DNA of 64,000 nt from Apostichopus japonicus (taxonomy: Eukaryota > Echinodermata > Holothuroidea > Aspidochirotida > Stichopodidae): positions 24,426,484 to 24,490,483 of the forward strand of contig NC_092564.1 of assembly GCF_037975245.1 (NCBI RefSeq), read 5' to 3'. This document shows positions 36,701 to 51,700 of the stretch, piece after piece. The notes below the pieces were generated by a model that ran no database searches, was not told where the DNA came from, and saw only the letters and a list, made by a program, of their open reading frames with translations. Numbering within the stretch: the first letter of the stretch is position 1; each line of letters opens with the position of its first letter. The position numbers and the translations under genes are program-made.

Positions 36701-39700
36701 GCTGGCTTGACTAGATGAAGCCTGGCTTGTAACCTCTGGGCTGCTACTTGCTGAAACCGTTGTCAGTGTGGTTGAAGCCTCCGGAGTAGTGCTGGCACTC
36801 TCCTCGGTGCTGATCGATTTCGATGAAGAAATAGCTGTCGTCTCGGAACTAGTTTCAGCTGTCGTGGTCAAGGCAGAAGAAGTAGATTCCAGAGATGTTG
36901 TTAGCTCAGTTGTTTCAACAGTTGTCTGATATGGAGTGGTCGTTTCCCCTACGGAGCTGGTCTCCTTCACAGCTGTCGAGTAAGAGGTTGTTTCCACGGT
37001 ACTAGAGGAAGGTCCTGTTGTCTCGGAACCTGTAGTAGAACTCTCTGTGGATACGGTGGTAGACTCTGTGTTAGTCGTCTCGGCTGAGGATGTCAATCCT
37101 TCGGTCGATGTAGACTCACTTGTCACTCTTTCAAAGGTAGCAGATATAGTGCTGGCTTGACTAGATGAAGCCTGGCTTGTAATCTCTGGGCTGCTACTTG
37201 CTGAAACCGTTGTCAGTGTGGTGGAAGTCTCCGGAGTAGTGCTGGTACTCTCCTCGGTGCTGATCGATTTCGATGAAGAAAGAGCTGTCGTCTCGGAACT
37301 AGTTTCAGCTGTCGTTGTCAAGGCAGAAGAAGTAGATTCCAGAGATGTTAATAGCTCAGTTGTTTCAACAGTTGTCTGATATGGAGTGGCCGTTTCCCCT
37401 ACGGAGCTGGTCTCCTTCACAGCTGTCGAGTAAGAGGTTGTTTCCACGGTACTAGAGGAAGGTCCTGTTGTCTCGGAACCTGTAGTAGAACTCTCTGTGG
37501 ATACGGTGGTAGACTCTGTGTTAGTCGTCTCGGCTGAGGATGTCAATCCTTCTGTCGATGTAGACTCACTTGTCACTCTTTCAGAGGTAGCAGATGTAGT
37601 GCTGGCTTGACTAGATGAAGCCTGGCTTGTAACCTCTGGGCTGCTACTTCCTGAAACCGTTGTCAGTGTGGTTGAAGCCTCCGGAGTAGTGCTGGTACTC
37701 TCCTCGGTGCTGATCGATTTCGATGAAGAAATAGCTGTCGTCTCGGAACTAGTTTCAGCTGTCGTGGTCAAGGCAGAAGAAGTAGATTCCAGAGATGTTG
37801 TTAGCTCAGTTGTTTCAACAGTTGTCTGATATGGAGTGGTCGTTTCACCTACGGAGCTGGTCTCCTTCACAGCTGTCGAGTAAGAGGTTGTTTCCACGGT
37901 ACTAGAGGAAGGTCCTGTTGTCTCGGAACCTGTAGTAGAACTCTCTGTGGATACGGTGGTAGACTCTGTGTTAGTCGTCTCGGCTGAGGTTGTCAATACT
38001 TCTGTCGATGTAGACTCACTTGTCACTCTTTCAGAGGTAGCAGATGTAGTGCTGGCTTGACTAGGTGAAGCCTGGCTTGTAACATCTGGGCTGCTACTTG
38101 CTGAAACCGTTGTCAGTGAGGTTGAAGCCTGCGGAGTAGTGCTGGTACTCTCCTCGGTGCTGATCGATTTCGATGAAGAAATAGCTGTCGTCTCGGAACT
38201 AGTTTCAGCTGTCGTGGTCAAGGCAGAAGAAGTAGATTCCAGAGATGTTGTTAGCTCAGTTGTTTCAACAGTTGTCTGATATGGAGTGGTCGTTTCACCT
38301 ACGGAGCTGGTCTCCTTCACAGCTGTCGAGTAAGAGGTTGTTTCCACGGTACTAGAGGAAGGTCCTGTTGTCTCGGAACCTGTAGTAGAACTCTCTGTGG
38401 ATACGGTGGTAGACTCTGTGTTAGTCGTCTCGGCTGAGGTTGTCAATCCTTCTGTCGATGTAGACTCACTTGTCACTCTTTCAGAGGTAGCAGATGTAGT
38501 GCTGGCTTGACTAGGTGAAGCCTGGCTTGTAACATCTGGGCTGCTACTTGCTGAAACCGTTGTCAGTGTGGTGGAAGCCTGCGGAGTAGTGCTGGTACTC
38601 TCCTCGGTGCTAATCGATTTCGATGAAGAAATAGCTGTCGTCTCGGAACTAGTTTCAGCTGTCGTTGTCAAGGCAGAAGAAGTAGATTCCAGAGATGTTG
38701 TTAGCTCAGTTGTTTCAACAGTTGTCTGATATGGAGTGGTCGTTTCCCCTACGGAGCTGGTCTCCTTCACAGCTGTCGAGTAAGAGGTTGTTTCCACGGT
38801 ACTAGAGGAAGTTGTTGTCTCGGAACCTGTAGTAGAACTCTCTGTGGATACGGTGGTAGACTCTGTGTTAGTCGTCTCGGCTGAGGATGTCAATCCTTCT
38901 GTCGATGTAGACTCACTTGTCACTCTTTCAGAGGTAGAAGATGTAGTGCTGGCTTGACTAGATGAAGCCTGGCTTGCAACCTCTGGACTGCTACTTGCTG
39001 AAACCGTTGTCGGTGTGGTTGAAGCCTCCGGAGTAGTGCTGGTACTCTCCTCGGTGCTGATCGATTTCGATGAAGAACTAGCTGTCGTCTCGGAACTAGT
39101 TTCAGCTGTCGTGGTCAAGGCAGAAGAAGTAGATTCCAGAGATGTTGTTAGCTCAGTTGTTTCAACAGTTGTCTGATATGGGGTGGTCGTTTCCCCTACG
39201 GAACTGGTCTCCTTCACAGCTGTCGAGTAAGAGGTTGTTTCCACGGTACTAGAGGAAGGTCCTGTTGTCTCGGAACCTGTAGTAGAACTCTCTGTGGATA
39301 CGGTGGTAGACTCTGTGTTAGTCGTCTCGGCTGAGGATGTCAATCCTTCTGTCGATGTAGACTCACTTGTCACTCTTTCAGAGGTAGCAGATGTAGTGCT
39401 GGCTTGACTAGATGAAGCCTGGCTTGTAACCTCTGGGCTGCTACTTGCTGAAACCGTTGCCAGTGTGGTTGAAGCCTCCGGAGTAGCGCTGGTACTCTCC
39501 TCGGTGCTGATCGATTTCGATGAAGAAATAGCTGTCGTCTCGGAACTAGTTTCAGCTGTCGTGGTCAAGGCAGAAGAAGTAGATTCCAGAGATGTTGTTA
39601 GCTCAGTTGTTTCAACAGTTGTCTGATATGGAGTGGTCGTTTCCCCTACGGAGCTGGTCTCCTTCACAGCTGTCGAGTAAGAGGTTGTTTCCACGGTACT

Positions 39701-42700
39701 AGAGGAAGGTCCTGTTGTCTCGGAACCTGTAGTAGAACTCTCTGTGGATACGGTGGTAGACTCTGTGTTAGTCGTCTCGGCTGAGGATGTCAATCCTTCT
39801 GTCGATGTAGACTCACTTGTCACTCTTTCAGAGGTAGAAGATGTAGTGCTGGCTTGACTAGATGAAGCCTGGCTTGTAACCTCTGGACTGCTACTTGCTG
39901 AAACTGTTGTCAGTGTGGTTGAAGCCTCCGGAGTAGTGCTGGTACTCTCCTCGGTGCTGATCGATTTCGATGAAGAACTAGCTGTCGTCTCGGAACTAGT
40001 TTCAGCTGTCGTGGTCAAGGCAGAAGAAGTAGATTCCAGAGATGTTGTTAGCTCAGTTGTTTCAACAGTTGTCTGATATGGGGTGGTCGTTTCCCCTACG
40101 GAGCTGGTCTCCTTCACAGCTGTCGAGTAAGAGATTGTTTCCACGGTACTAGAGGAAGGTCCTGTTGTCTCGGAACCTGTAGTAGAACTCGCTGTGGATA
40201 CGGTGGTAGACTCTGTGTTAGTCGTTTCGGCTGAGGATGTCAATCCTTCTGTCGATGTAGACTCACTTGTCACTCTTTCAGAGGTAGAAGATGTAGTGCT
40301 GGCTTGACTAGATGAAGCCTGGCTTGTAACCTCTGGACTGCTACTTGCTGAAACTGTTGTCAGTGTGGTTGAAGCCTCCGGAGTAGTGCTGGTACTCTCC
40401 TCGGTGCTGATCGATTTCGATGAAGAACTAGCTGTCGTCTCGGAACTAGTTTCAGCTGTCGTGGTCAAGGCAGAAGAAGTAGATTCCAGAGATGTTGTTA
40501 GCTCAGTTGTTTCAACAGTTGTCTGATATGGGGTGGTCGTTTCCCCTACGGAGCTGGTCTCCTTCACAGCTGTCGAGTAAGAGATTGTTTCCACGGTACT
40601 AGAGGAAGGTCCTGTTGTCTCGGAACCTGTAGTAGAACTCGCTGTGGATACGGTGGTAGACTCTGTGTTAGTCGTTTCGGCTGAGGATGTCAATCCTTCT
40701 GTCGATGTAGACTCACTTGTCACTCTTTCAGAGGTAGCAGATGTAGTGCTGGCTTGACTAGATGAAGCCTGGCTTGTAACCTCTGGGCTGCTACTTGCTG
40801 AAACCGTTGGTAGTGTGGTTGAAGCCTCCGGAGTAGCGCTGGTACTCTCCTCGGTGCTGATCGATTTCGATGAAGAAATAGCTGTCGTCTCGGAACTAGT
40901 TTCAGCTGTCGTGGTCAAGGCAGAAGAAGTAGATTCCAGAGATGTTGTTAGCTCAGTTGTTTCAACAGTTGTCTGATATGGAGTGGTCGTTTCCCCTACG
41001 GAGCTGGTCTCCTTCACAGCTGTCGAGTAAGAGGTTGTTTCCACGGTACTAGAGGAAGGTCCTGTTGTCTCGGAACCTGTAGTAGAACTCTCTGTGGATA
41101 CGGTGGTAGACTCTGTGTTAGTCGTCTCGGCTGAGGATGTCAATCCTTCTGTCGATGTAGACTCACTTGTCACTCTTTCAGAGGTAGAAGATGTAGTGCT
41201 GGCTTGACTAGATGAAGCCTGGCTTGTAACCTCTGGACTGCTACTTGCTGAAACTGTTGTCAGTGTGGTTGAAGCCTCCGGAGTAGTGCTGGTACTCTCC
41301 TCTGTGCTGATCGATTTCGATGAAGAACTAGCTGTCGTCTCGGAACTAGTTTCAGCTGTCGTGGTCAAGGCAGAAGAAGTAGATTCCAGAGATGTTGTTA
41401 GCTCAGTTGTTTCAACAGTTGTCTGATATGGAGTGGTCGTTTCCCCTACGGAGCTGGTCTCCTTCACAGCTGTCGAGTAAGAGGTTGTTTCCACGGTACT
41501 AGAGGAAGGTCCTGTTGTCTCGGAACCTGTAGTAGAACTCTCTGTGGATACGGTGGTAGACTCTGTGTTAGTCGTCTCGGCTGAGGATGTCAATCCTTCT
41601 GTCGATGTAGACTCACTTGTCACTCTTTCAGAGGTAGAAGATGTAGTGCTGGCTTGACTAGATGAAGCCTGGCTTGTAACCTCTGGACTGCTACTTGCTG
41701 AAACTGTTGTCAGTGTGGTTGAAGCCTCCGGAGTAGTGCTGGTACTCTCCTCGGTGCTGATCGATTTCGATGAAGAACTAGCTGTCGTCTCGGAACTAGT
41801 TTCAGCTGTCGTGGTCAAGGCAGAAGAAGTAGATTCCAGAGATGTTGTTAGCTCAGTTGTTTCAACAGTTGTCTGATATGGGGTGGTCGTTTCCCCTACG
41901 GAGCTGGTCTCCTTCACAGCTGTCGAGTAAGAGATTGTTTCCACGGTACTAGAGGAAGGTCCTGTTGTCTCGGAACCTGTAGTAGAACTCGCTGTGGATA
42001 CGGTGGTAGACTCTGTGTTAGTCGTTTCGGCTGAGGATGTCAATCCTTCTGTCGATGTAGACTCACTTGTCACTCTTTCAGAGGTAGCAGATGTAGTGCT
42101 GGCTTGACTAGATGAAGCCTGGCTTGTAACCTCTGGGCTGCTACTTGCTGAAACCGTTGTCAGTGTGGTTGAAGCCTCCGGAGTAGCGCTGGTACTCTCC
42201 TCGGTGCTGATCGATTTCGATGAAGAAATAGCTGTCGTCTCGGAACTAGTTTCAGCTGTCGTGGTCAAGGCAGAAGAAGTAGATTCCAGAGATGTTGTTA
42301 GCTCAGTTGTTTCAACAGTTGTCTGATATGGAGTGGTCGTTTCCCCTACGGAGCTGGTCTCCTTCACAGCTGTCGAGTAAGAGGTTGTTTCCACGGTACT
42401 AGAGGAAGTTGTTGTCTCGGAACCTGTAGTAGAACTCTCTGTGGATACGGTGGTAGACTCTGTGTTAGTCGTCTCGGCTGAGGTTGTCAATCCTTCTGTC
42501 GATGTAGACTCACTTGTCACTCTTTCAGAGGTAGCAGATGTAGTGCTGGCTTGACTAGATGAAGCCTGGCTTGTAACCTCTGGGCTGCTACTTGCTGAAA
42601 CCGTTGTCAGTGTGGTTGAAGCCTCCGGAGTAGTGCTGGTACTCTCCTCGGTGCTGATCGATTTCGATGAAGAACTAGCTGTCGTCTCGGAACTAGTTTC

Positions 42701-45700
42701 AGCTGTCGTGGTCAAGGCAGAAGAAGTAGATTCCAGAGATGTTGTTAGCTCAGTTGTTTCAACAGTTGTCTGATATGGGGTGGTCGTTTCCCCTACGGAG
42801 CTGGTCTCCTTCACAGCTGTCGAGTAAGAGATTGTTTCCACGGTACTAGAGGAAGGTCCTGTTGTCTCGGAACCTGTAGTAGAACTCGCTGTGGATACGG
42901 TGGTAGACTCTGTGTTAGTCGTTTCGGCTGAGGATGTCAATCCTTCTGTCGATGTAGACTCACTTGTCACTCTTTCAGAGGTAGCAGATGTAGTGCTGGC
43001 TTGACTAGATGAAGCCTGGCTTGTAACCTCTGGGCTGCTACTTGCTGAAACCGTTGCCAGTGTGGTTGAAGCCTCCGGAGTAGCGCTGGTACTCTCCTCG
43101 GTGCTGATCGATTTCGATGAAGAAATAGCTGTCGTCTCGGAACTAGTTTCAGCTGTCGTGGTCAAGGCAGAAGAAGTAGATTCCAGAGATGTTGTTAGCT
43201 CAGTTGTTTCAACAGTTGTCTGATATGGAGTGGTCGTTTCCCCTACGGAGCTGGTCTCCTTCACAGCTGTCGAGTAAGAGGTTGTTTCCACGGTACTAGA
43301 GGAAGGTCCTGTTGTCTCGGAACCTGTAGTAGAACTCTCTGTGGATACGGTGGTAGACTCTGTGTTAGTCGTCTCGGCTGAGGATGTCAATCCTTCTGTC
43401 GATGTAGACTCACTTGTCACTCTTTCAGAGGTAGCAGATGTAGTGCTGGCTTGACTAGATGAAGCCTGGCTTGTAACCTCTGGGCTGCTACTTGCTGAAA
43501 CCGTTGTCAGTGTGGTTGAAGCCTCCGGAGTAGCGCTGGTACTCTCCTCGGTGCTGATCGATTTCGATGAAGAAATAGCTGTCGTCTCGGAACTAGTTTC
43601 AGCTGTCGTGGTCAAGGCAGAAGAAGTAGATTCCAGAGATGTTGTTAGCTCAGTTGTTTCAACAGTTGTCTGATATGGAGTGGTCGTTTCCCCTACGGAG
43701 CTGGTCTCCTTCACAGCTGTCGAGTAAGAGGTTGTTTCCACGGTACTAGAGGAAGGTCCTGTTGTCTCGGAACCTGTAGTAGAACTCTCTGTGGATACGG
43801 TGGTAGACTCTGTGTTAGTCGTCTCGGCTGAGGATGTCAATCCTTCTGTCGATGTAGACTCACTTGTCACTCTTTCAGAGGTAGCAGATGTAGAGCTAGC
43901 TTGACTAGATGAAGCCTGGCTTGTAACATCTGGGCTGCTACTTGCTGAAACCGTTGTCAGTGTGGTTGAAGCCTCCGGAGTAGTGCTGGCACTCTCCTCG
44001 GTGCTGATCGATTTCGATGATGAAATAGCTGTCGTCTCAGAACTAGTTTCAGCTGTCGTGGTCAAGGCGGAAGAAGTAGATTCCAGAGATGTTGTTAGCT
44101 CAGTTGTTTCAACAGTTGTCTGATATGCGGTGGTCGTTTCCCCTACGGAGCTGGTCTCCTTCACAGCTGTCGAGTAAGAGGTTGTTTCCACGGTACTAGA
44201 GGAAGGTCCTGTTGTCTCGGAACCTGTAGTAGAACTCTCTGTGGATACGGTGGTAGACTCTGTGTTAGTCGTCTCGGCTGAGGATGTCAATCCTTCTGTC
44301 GATGTAGACTCACTTGTCACTCTTTCAGAGGTAGCAGATGTAGTGCTGGCTTGACTAGATGAAGCCTGGCTTGTAACCTCTGGGCTGCTACTTGCTGAAA
44401 CCGTTGTCAGTGTGGTTGAAGCCTCCGGAGTAGTGCTGGCACTCTCCTCGGTGCTGATCGATTTCGATGAAGAAATAGCTGTCGTCTCGGAACTAGTTTC
44501 AGCTGTCGTTTTCAAGGCAGAAGAAGTAGATTCCAGAGATGTTGTTAGCTCAGTTGTTTCAACAGTTGTCCGATATGGAGTGGTCGTTTCCCCTACGGAG
44601 CTGGTCTCCTTCACAGCTGTCGAGTAAGAGGTTGTTTCCACGGTACTAGAGGAAGGTCCTGTTGTCTCGGAACCTGTAGTAGAACTCTCTGTGGATACGG
44701 TGGTAGATTCTGTGTTAGTCGTCTCGGCTGAGGATGTCAATCCTTCTGTCGATGTAGACTCACTTGTCACTCTTTCAGAGGTAGAAGATGTAGTGCTGGC
44801 TTGACTAGATGAAGCCTGGCTTGTAACCTCTGGGCTGCTACTTGCTGAAACCGTTGTCAGTGTGGTTGAAGCCTCCGGAGTAGTGCTGGTACTCTCCTCG
44901 GTGCTGATCGATTTCGATGAAGAAATAGCTGTCGTCTCGGAACTAGTTTCAGCTGTCGTTTTCAAGGCAGAAGAAGTAGATTCCAGAGATGTTGTTAGCT
45001 CAGTTGTTTCAACAGTTGTCTGATATGGAGTGGTCGTTTCCTCTACGGAGCTGGTCTCCTTCACAGCTGTCGAGTAAGAGGTTGTTTCCACGGTACTAGA
45101 GGAAGGTCCTGTTGTCTCGGAACCTGTAGTAGAACTCTCTGTGGATACGGTGGTAGACTCTGTGTTAGTCGTCTCGGCTGAGGATGTCAATCCTTCTGTC
45201 GATGTAGACTCACTTGTCACTCTTTCAGAGGTAGCAGATGTAGTGCTGGCTTGACTAGATGAAGCCTGGCTTGTAACCGCTGGGCTGCTACTTGCTGAAA
45301 CCGTTGTCAGTGTTGTTGAAGCCTCCGGAGTAAGGCTGGTACTCTCCTCGGTGCTGATCGATTTCGATGAAGAAATAGCTGTCGTCTCGGAACTAGTTTC
45401 AGCTGTCGTGGTCAAGGCAGAAGAAGTAGATTCCAGAGATGTTGTTAGCTCAGTTGTTTCAACAGTTGTCTGATATGGAGTGGTCGTTTCCCCTACGGAG
45501 CTGGTCTCCTTCACAGCTGTCGAGTAAGAGGTTGTTTCCACGGTACTAGAGGAAGGTCCTGTTGTCTCGGAACCTGTAGTAGAACTCTCTGTGGATACGG
45601 TGGTAGACTCTGTGTTAGTCGTCTCGGCTGAGGATGTCAATCCTTCTGTCGATGTAGACTCACTTGTCACTCTTTCAGAGGTAGCAGATGTAGTGCTGGC

Positions 45701-48700
45701 TTGACTAGATGAAGCCTGGCTTGTAACCTCTGGGCTGCTACTTGCTGAAACCGTTGTCAGTGTGGTGGAAGTCTCCGGAGTAGTGCTGGTACTCTCCTCG
45801 GTGCTGATCGATTTCGATGAAGAAATAGCTGTCGTCTCGGAACTAGTTTCAGCTGTCGTTGTCAAGGCAGAAGAAGTGGATTCCAGAGATGTTGTTAGCT
45901 CAGTTGTTTCAACAGTTGTCTGATATGGAGTGGTAGTTTCCCCTACGGAGCTGGTCTCCTTCACAGCTGTCGAGTAAGAGGTTGTTTCCACGGTACTAGA
46001 GGAAGGTCCTGTTGTCTCGGAACCTGTAGTAGAACTCTCTGTGGATACGGTGGTAGACTCTGTGATAGTCGTCTCGGCTGAGGATGTCAATCCTTCTGTC
46101 GATGTAGACTCACTTGTCACTCTTTCAGAGGTAGAAGATGTAGTGCTGGCTTGACTAGATGAAGCCTGGCTTGTAACCTCTGGGCTGCTACTTGCTGAAA
46201 CCGTTGTCAGTGTGGTTGAAGCCTCCGGAGTAGTGCTGGTACTCTCCTCGGTGCTGATCGATTTCGATGAAGAAATAGCTGTCGTCTCGGAACTAGTTTC
46301 AGCTGTCGTTTTCAAGGCAGAAGAAGTAGATTCCAGAGATGTTGTTAGCTCAGTTGTTTCAACAGTTGTCTGATATGGAGTGGTCGTTTCCCCTACGGAG
46401 CTGGTCTCCTTCACAGCTGTCGAGTAAGAGGTTGTTTCCACGGTACTAGAGGAAGGTCCTGTTGTCTCGGAACCTGTAGTAGAACTCTCTGTGGATACGG
46501 TGGTAGACTCTGTGTTAGTCGTCTCGGCTGAGGAGGTCAATCCTTCTGTCGATGTAGACTCACTTGTCACTCTTTCAGAGGTAGCAGATGTAGTGCTGGC
46601 TTGACTAGATGAAGCCTGGCTTGTAACCGCTGGGCTGCTACTTGCTGAAACCGTTGTCAGTGTTGTTGAAGCCTCCGGAGTAGTGCTGGTACTCTCCTCG
46701 GTGCTGATCGATTTCGATGAAGAAATAGCTGTCGTCTCGGAACTAGTTTCAGCTGTCGTGGTCAAGGCAGAAGAAGTAGATTCCAGAGATGTTGTTAGCT
46801 CAGTTGTTTCAACAGTTGTCTGATATGGAGTGGTCGTTTCCCCTACGGAGCTGGTCTCCTTCACAGCTGTCGAGTAAGAGGTTGTTTCCACGGTACTAGA
46901 GGAAGGTCCTGTTGTCTCGGAACCTGTAGTAGAACTCTCTGTGGATACGGTGGTAGACTCTATGTTAGTCGTCTCGGCTGAGGATGTCAATCCTTCTGTC
47001 GATGTAGACTCACTTGTCACTCTTTCAGAGGTAGCAGATGTAGTGCTGGCTTGACTAGATGAAGCCTGGCTTGTAACCTCTGGGCTGCTACTTGCTGAAA
47101 CCGTTGTCAGTGTGGTGGAAGTCTCCGGAGTAGTGCTGGTACTCTCCTCGGTGCTGATCGATTTCGATGAAGAAATAGCTGTCGTCTCGGAACTAGTTTC
47201 AGCTGTCGTTGTCAAGGCAGAAGAAGTGGATTCCAGAGATGTTGTTAGCTCAGTTGTTTCAACAGTTGTCTGATATGGAGTGGTAGTTTCCCCTACGGAG
47301 CTGGTCTCCTTCACAGCTGTCGAGTAAGAGGTTGTTTCCACGGTACTAGAGGAAGGTCCTGTTGTCTCGGAACCTGTAGTAGAACTCTCTGTGGATACGG
47401 TGGTAGACTCTGTGATAGTCGTCTCGGCTGAGGATGTCAATCCTTCTGTCGATGTAGACTCACTTGTCACTCTTTCAGAGGTAGAAGATGTAGTGCTGGC
47501 TTGACTAGATGAAGCCTGGCTTGTAACCTCTGGGCTGCTACTTGCTGAAACCGTTGTCAGTGTGGTTGAAGCCTCCGGAGAAGTGCTGGTACTCTCCTCG
47601 GTGCTGATCGATTTCAATGAAGAAATAGCTGTCGTCTCGGAACTAGTTTTAGCTGTCGTGGTCAAGGCAGAAGAAGTAGATTCCAGAGATGTTGTTAGCT
47701 CAGTTGTTTCAACAGTTGTCTGATATGGAGTGGTCGTTTCCCCTACGGAGCTGGTCTCCTTCACAGCTGTCGAGTAAGAGGTTGTTTCCACGGTACTAGA
47801 GGACGGTCCTGTTGTCTCGGAACCTGTAGTAGAACTCTCTGTGGATACGGTGGTAGACTCTGTGTTAGTCGTCTCGGCCGAGGATGTCAATCTTTCTGTC
47901 GATGTAGACTCACTTGTCACTCTTTCAGAGGTAGCAGATGTAGTGCTGGCTTGACTAGATGAAGCCTGGCTTGTAACCTCTGGGCTGCTACTTGCTGAAA
48001 CCGTTGTCAGTGTGGTTGAAGCCTCCGGAGTAGTGCTGGTACTCTTCTCGGTGCTGATCGATTTCGATGAAGAAATAGCTGTCGTCTCGGAACTAGTTTC
48101 AGCTGTCGTGGTCAAGGCAGAAGAAGTAGATTCCAGAGATGTTGTTAGCTCAGTTGTTTCAACAGTTGTCTGATATGGAGTGGTCGTTTCCCCTACGGAG
48201 CTGGTCTCCTTCACAGCTGTCGAGTAAGAGGTTGTTTCCACGGTACTAGAGGAAGGTCCTGTTGACTCGGAACCCGTAGTTGAACTCTCTGTGGATACGG
48301 TGGTAGACTCTGTGTTAGTCGTCTCGGCTGAGGAGGTCAATCCTTCTGTCGATGTAGACTCACTTGTCACTCTTTCAGAGGTAGCAGATGTAGTGCTGGC
48401 TTGACTAGATGAAGCTTGGCTTGTAACATCTGCGCTGCTACTTGCTGAAACCGTTGTCAGTGTTGTTGAAGCCTCCGGAGTAGTGCTGGTACTCTCCTCG
48501 GTGCTGATCGATTTCGATGAAGAAATAGCTGTCGTCTCGGAACTAGTTTCAGCTGTCGTGGTCAAGTCAGAAGTAGTAGATTCCAGAGATGTTGTTAGCT
48601 CAGTTGTTTCAACAGTTGTCTGATATGGAGTGGTCGTTTCCCCTACGGAGCTGGTCTCCTTCACAGCTGTCGAGTAAGAGGTTGTTTCCACGGTACTAGA

Positions 48701-51700
48701 GGAAGGTCCTGTTGTCTCGGAACCTGTAGTAGAACTCTCTGTGGATACGGTGGTAGACTCTGTGTTAGTCGTCTCGGCTGAGGATGTCAATCCTTCTGTC
48801 GATGTAGACTCACTTGTCACTCTTTCAGAGGTAGAAGATGTAGTGCTGGCTTGACTAGATGAAGCTTGGCTTGTAACATCTGGGCTGCTACTTGCTGAAA
48901 CCGTTGTCAGAGTGGTTGAAGCCTCCGGAGTAGTGCTGGTACTCTCCTCGGTGCTGATGGATTTCGATGATGAAATAGCTGTCGTCTCGGAACTAGTTTC
49001 AGCTGTCGTGGTCAAGTCAGAAGTAGTAGATTCCAGAGATGTTGTTAGCTCAGTTGTTTCAACAGTTGTCTGATATGGAGTGGTCGTTTCCCCTACGGAG
49101 CTGGTCTCCTTCACAGCTGTCGAGTAAGAGGTTGTTTCCACGGTACTAGAGGAAGGTCCTGTTGTCTCGGAACCTGTAGTAGAACTCTCTGTGGATACGG
49201 TGGTAGACTCTGTGTTAGTCGTCTCGGCTGAGGATGTCAATCCTTCTGTCGATGTAGACTCACTTGTCACTCTTTCAGAGGTAGAAGATGTAGTGCTGGC
49301 TTGACTAGATGAAGCCTGGCTTTTAACCTCTGGACTGCTACTTGCTGAAACTGTTGTCAGTGTGGTTGAAGCCTCCGGAGTAGTGCTGGTACTCTCCTCG
49401 GTGCTGATCGATTTCGATGAAGAACTAGCTGTCGTCTCGGAACTAGTTTCAGCTGTCGTGGTCAAGGCAGAAGAAGTAGATTCCAGAGATGTTGTTAGCT
49501 CAGTTGTTTCAACAGTTGTCTGATATGGGGTGGTCGTTTCCCCTGCGGAGCTGGTCTCCTTCACAGCTGTCGAGTAAGAGATTGTTTCCACGGTACTAGA
49601 GGAAGGTCCTGTTGTCTCGGAACCTGTAGTAGAACTCGCTGTGGATACGGTGGTAGACTCTGTGTTAGTCGTTTCGGCTGAGGATGTCAATCCTTCTGTC
49701 GATGTAGACTCACTTGTCACTCTTTCAGAGGTAGCAGATGTAGTGCTGGCTTGACTAGATGAAGCCTGGCTTGTAACCTCTGGGCTGCTACTTGCTGAAA
49801 CCGTTGTCAGTGTGGTTGAAGCCTCCGGAGTAGCGCTGGTACTCTCCTCGGTGCTGATCGATTTCGATGAAGAAATAGCTGTCGTCTCGGAACTAGTTTC
49901 AGCTGTCGTGGTCAAGTCAGAAGTAGTAGATTCCAGAGATGTTGTTAGCTCAGTTGTTTCAACAGTTGTCCGATATGGAGTGGTCGTTTCCCCTACGGAG
50001 CTGGTCTCCTTCACAGCTGTCGAGTAAGAGGTTGTTTCCACGGTACTAGAGGAAGGTCCTGTTGTCTCGGAACCTGTAGTAGAACTCTCTGTGGATACGG
50101 TGGTAGATTCTGTGTTAGTCGTCTCGGCTGAGGATGTCAATCCTTCTGTCGATGTAGACTCACTTGTCACTCTTTCAGAGGTAGAAGATGTAGTGCTGGC
50201 TTGACTAGATGAAGCCTGGCTTGTAACCTCTGGGCTGCTACTTGCTGAAACCGTTGTCAGTGTGGTTGAAGCCTCCGGAGTAGTGCTGGTACTCTCCTCG
50301 GTGCTGATCGATTTCGATGAAGAAATAGCTGTCGTCTCGGAACTAGTTTCAGCTGTCGTTTTCAAGGCAGAAGAAGTAGATTCCAGAGATGTTGTTAGCT
50401 CAGTTGTTTCAACAGTTGTCTGATATGGAGTGGTCGTTTCCCCTACGGAGCTGGTCTCCTTCACAGCTGTCGAGTAAGAGGTTGTTTCCACGGTACTAGA
50501 GGAAGGTCCTGTTGTCTCGGAACCTGTAGTAGAACTCTCTGTGGATACGGTGGTAGACTCTGTGTTAGTCGTCTCGGCTGAGGAGGTCAATCCTTCTGTC
50601 GATGTAGACTCACTTGTCACTCTTTCAGAGGTAGCAGATGTAGTGCTGGCTTGACTAGATGAAGCCTGGCTTGTAACCGCTGGGCTGCTACTTGCTGAAA
50701 CCGTTGTCAGTGTGGTTGAAGTCTCCGGAGTAGTGCTGGTACTCTTCTCGGTGCTGATCGATTTCGATGAAGAAATAGCTGTCGTCTCGGAACTAGTTTC
50801 AGCTGTCGTGGTCAAGGCAGAAGAAGTAGATTCCAGAGATGTTGTTAGCTCAGTTGTTTCAACAGTTGTCTGATATGGAGTGGTCGTTTCCCCTACGGAG
50901 CTGGTCTCCTTCACAGCTGTCGAGTAAGAGGTTGTTTCCACGGTACTAGAGGAAGGTCCTGTTGACTCGGAACCCGTAGTTGAACTCTCTGTGGATACGG
51001 TGGTAGACTCTGTGTTAGTCGTCTCGGCTGAGGAGGTCAATCCTTCTGTCGATGTAGACTCACTTGTCACTCTTTCAGAGGTAGCAGATGTAGTGCTGGC
51101 TTGACTAGATGAAGCTTGGCTTGTAACATCTGCGCTGCTACTTGCTGAAACCGTTGTCAGTGTTGTTGAAGCCTCCGGAGTAGTGCTGGTACTCTCCTCG
51201 GTGCTGATCGATTTCGATGAAGAAATAGCTGTCGTCTCGGAACTAGTTTCAGCTGTCGTGGTCAAGTCAGAAGTAGTAGATTCCAGAGATGTTGTTAGCT
51301 CAGTTGTTTCAACAGTTGTCTGATATGGAGTGGTCGTTTCCCCTACGGAGCTGGTCTCCTTCACAGCTGTCGAGTAAGAGGTTGTTTCCACGGTACTAGA
51401 GGAAGGTCCTGTTGTCTCGGAACCTGTAGTAGAACTCTCTGTGGATACGGTGGTAGACTCTGTGTTAGTCGTCTCGGCTGAGGATGTCAATCCTTCTGTC
51501 GATGTAGACTCACTTGTCACTCTTTCAGAGGTAGAAGATGTAGTGCTGGCTTGACTAGATGAAGCCTGGCTTTTAACCTCTGTACTGCTACTTGCTGAAA
51601 CTGTTGTCAGTGTGGTTGAAGCCTCCGGAGTAGTGCTGGTACTCTCCTCGGTGCTGATCGATTTCGATGAAGAACTAGCTGTCGTCTCGGAACTAGTTTC

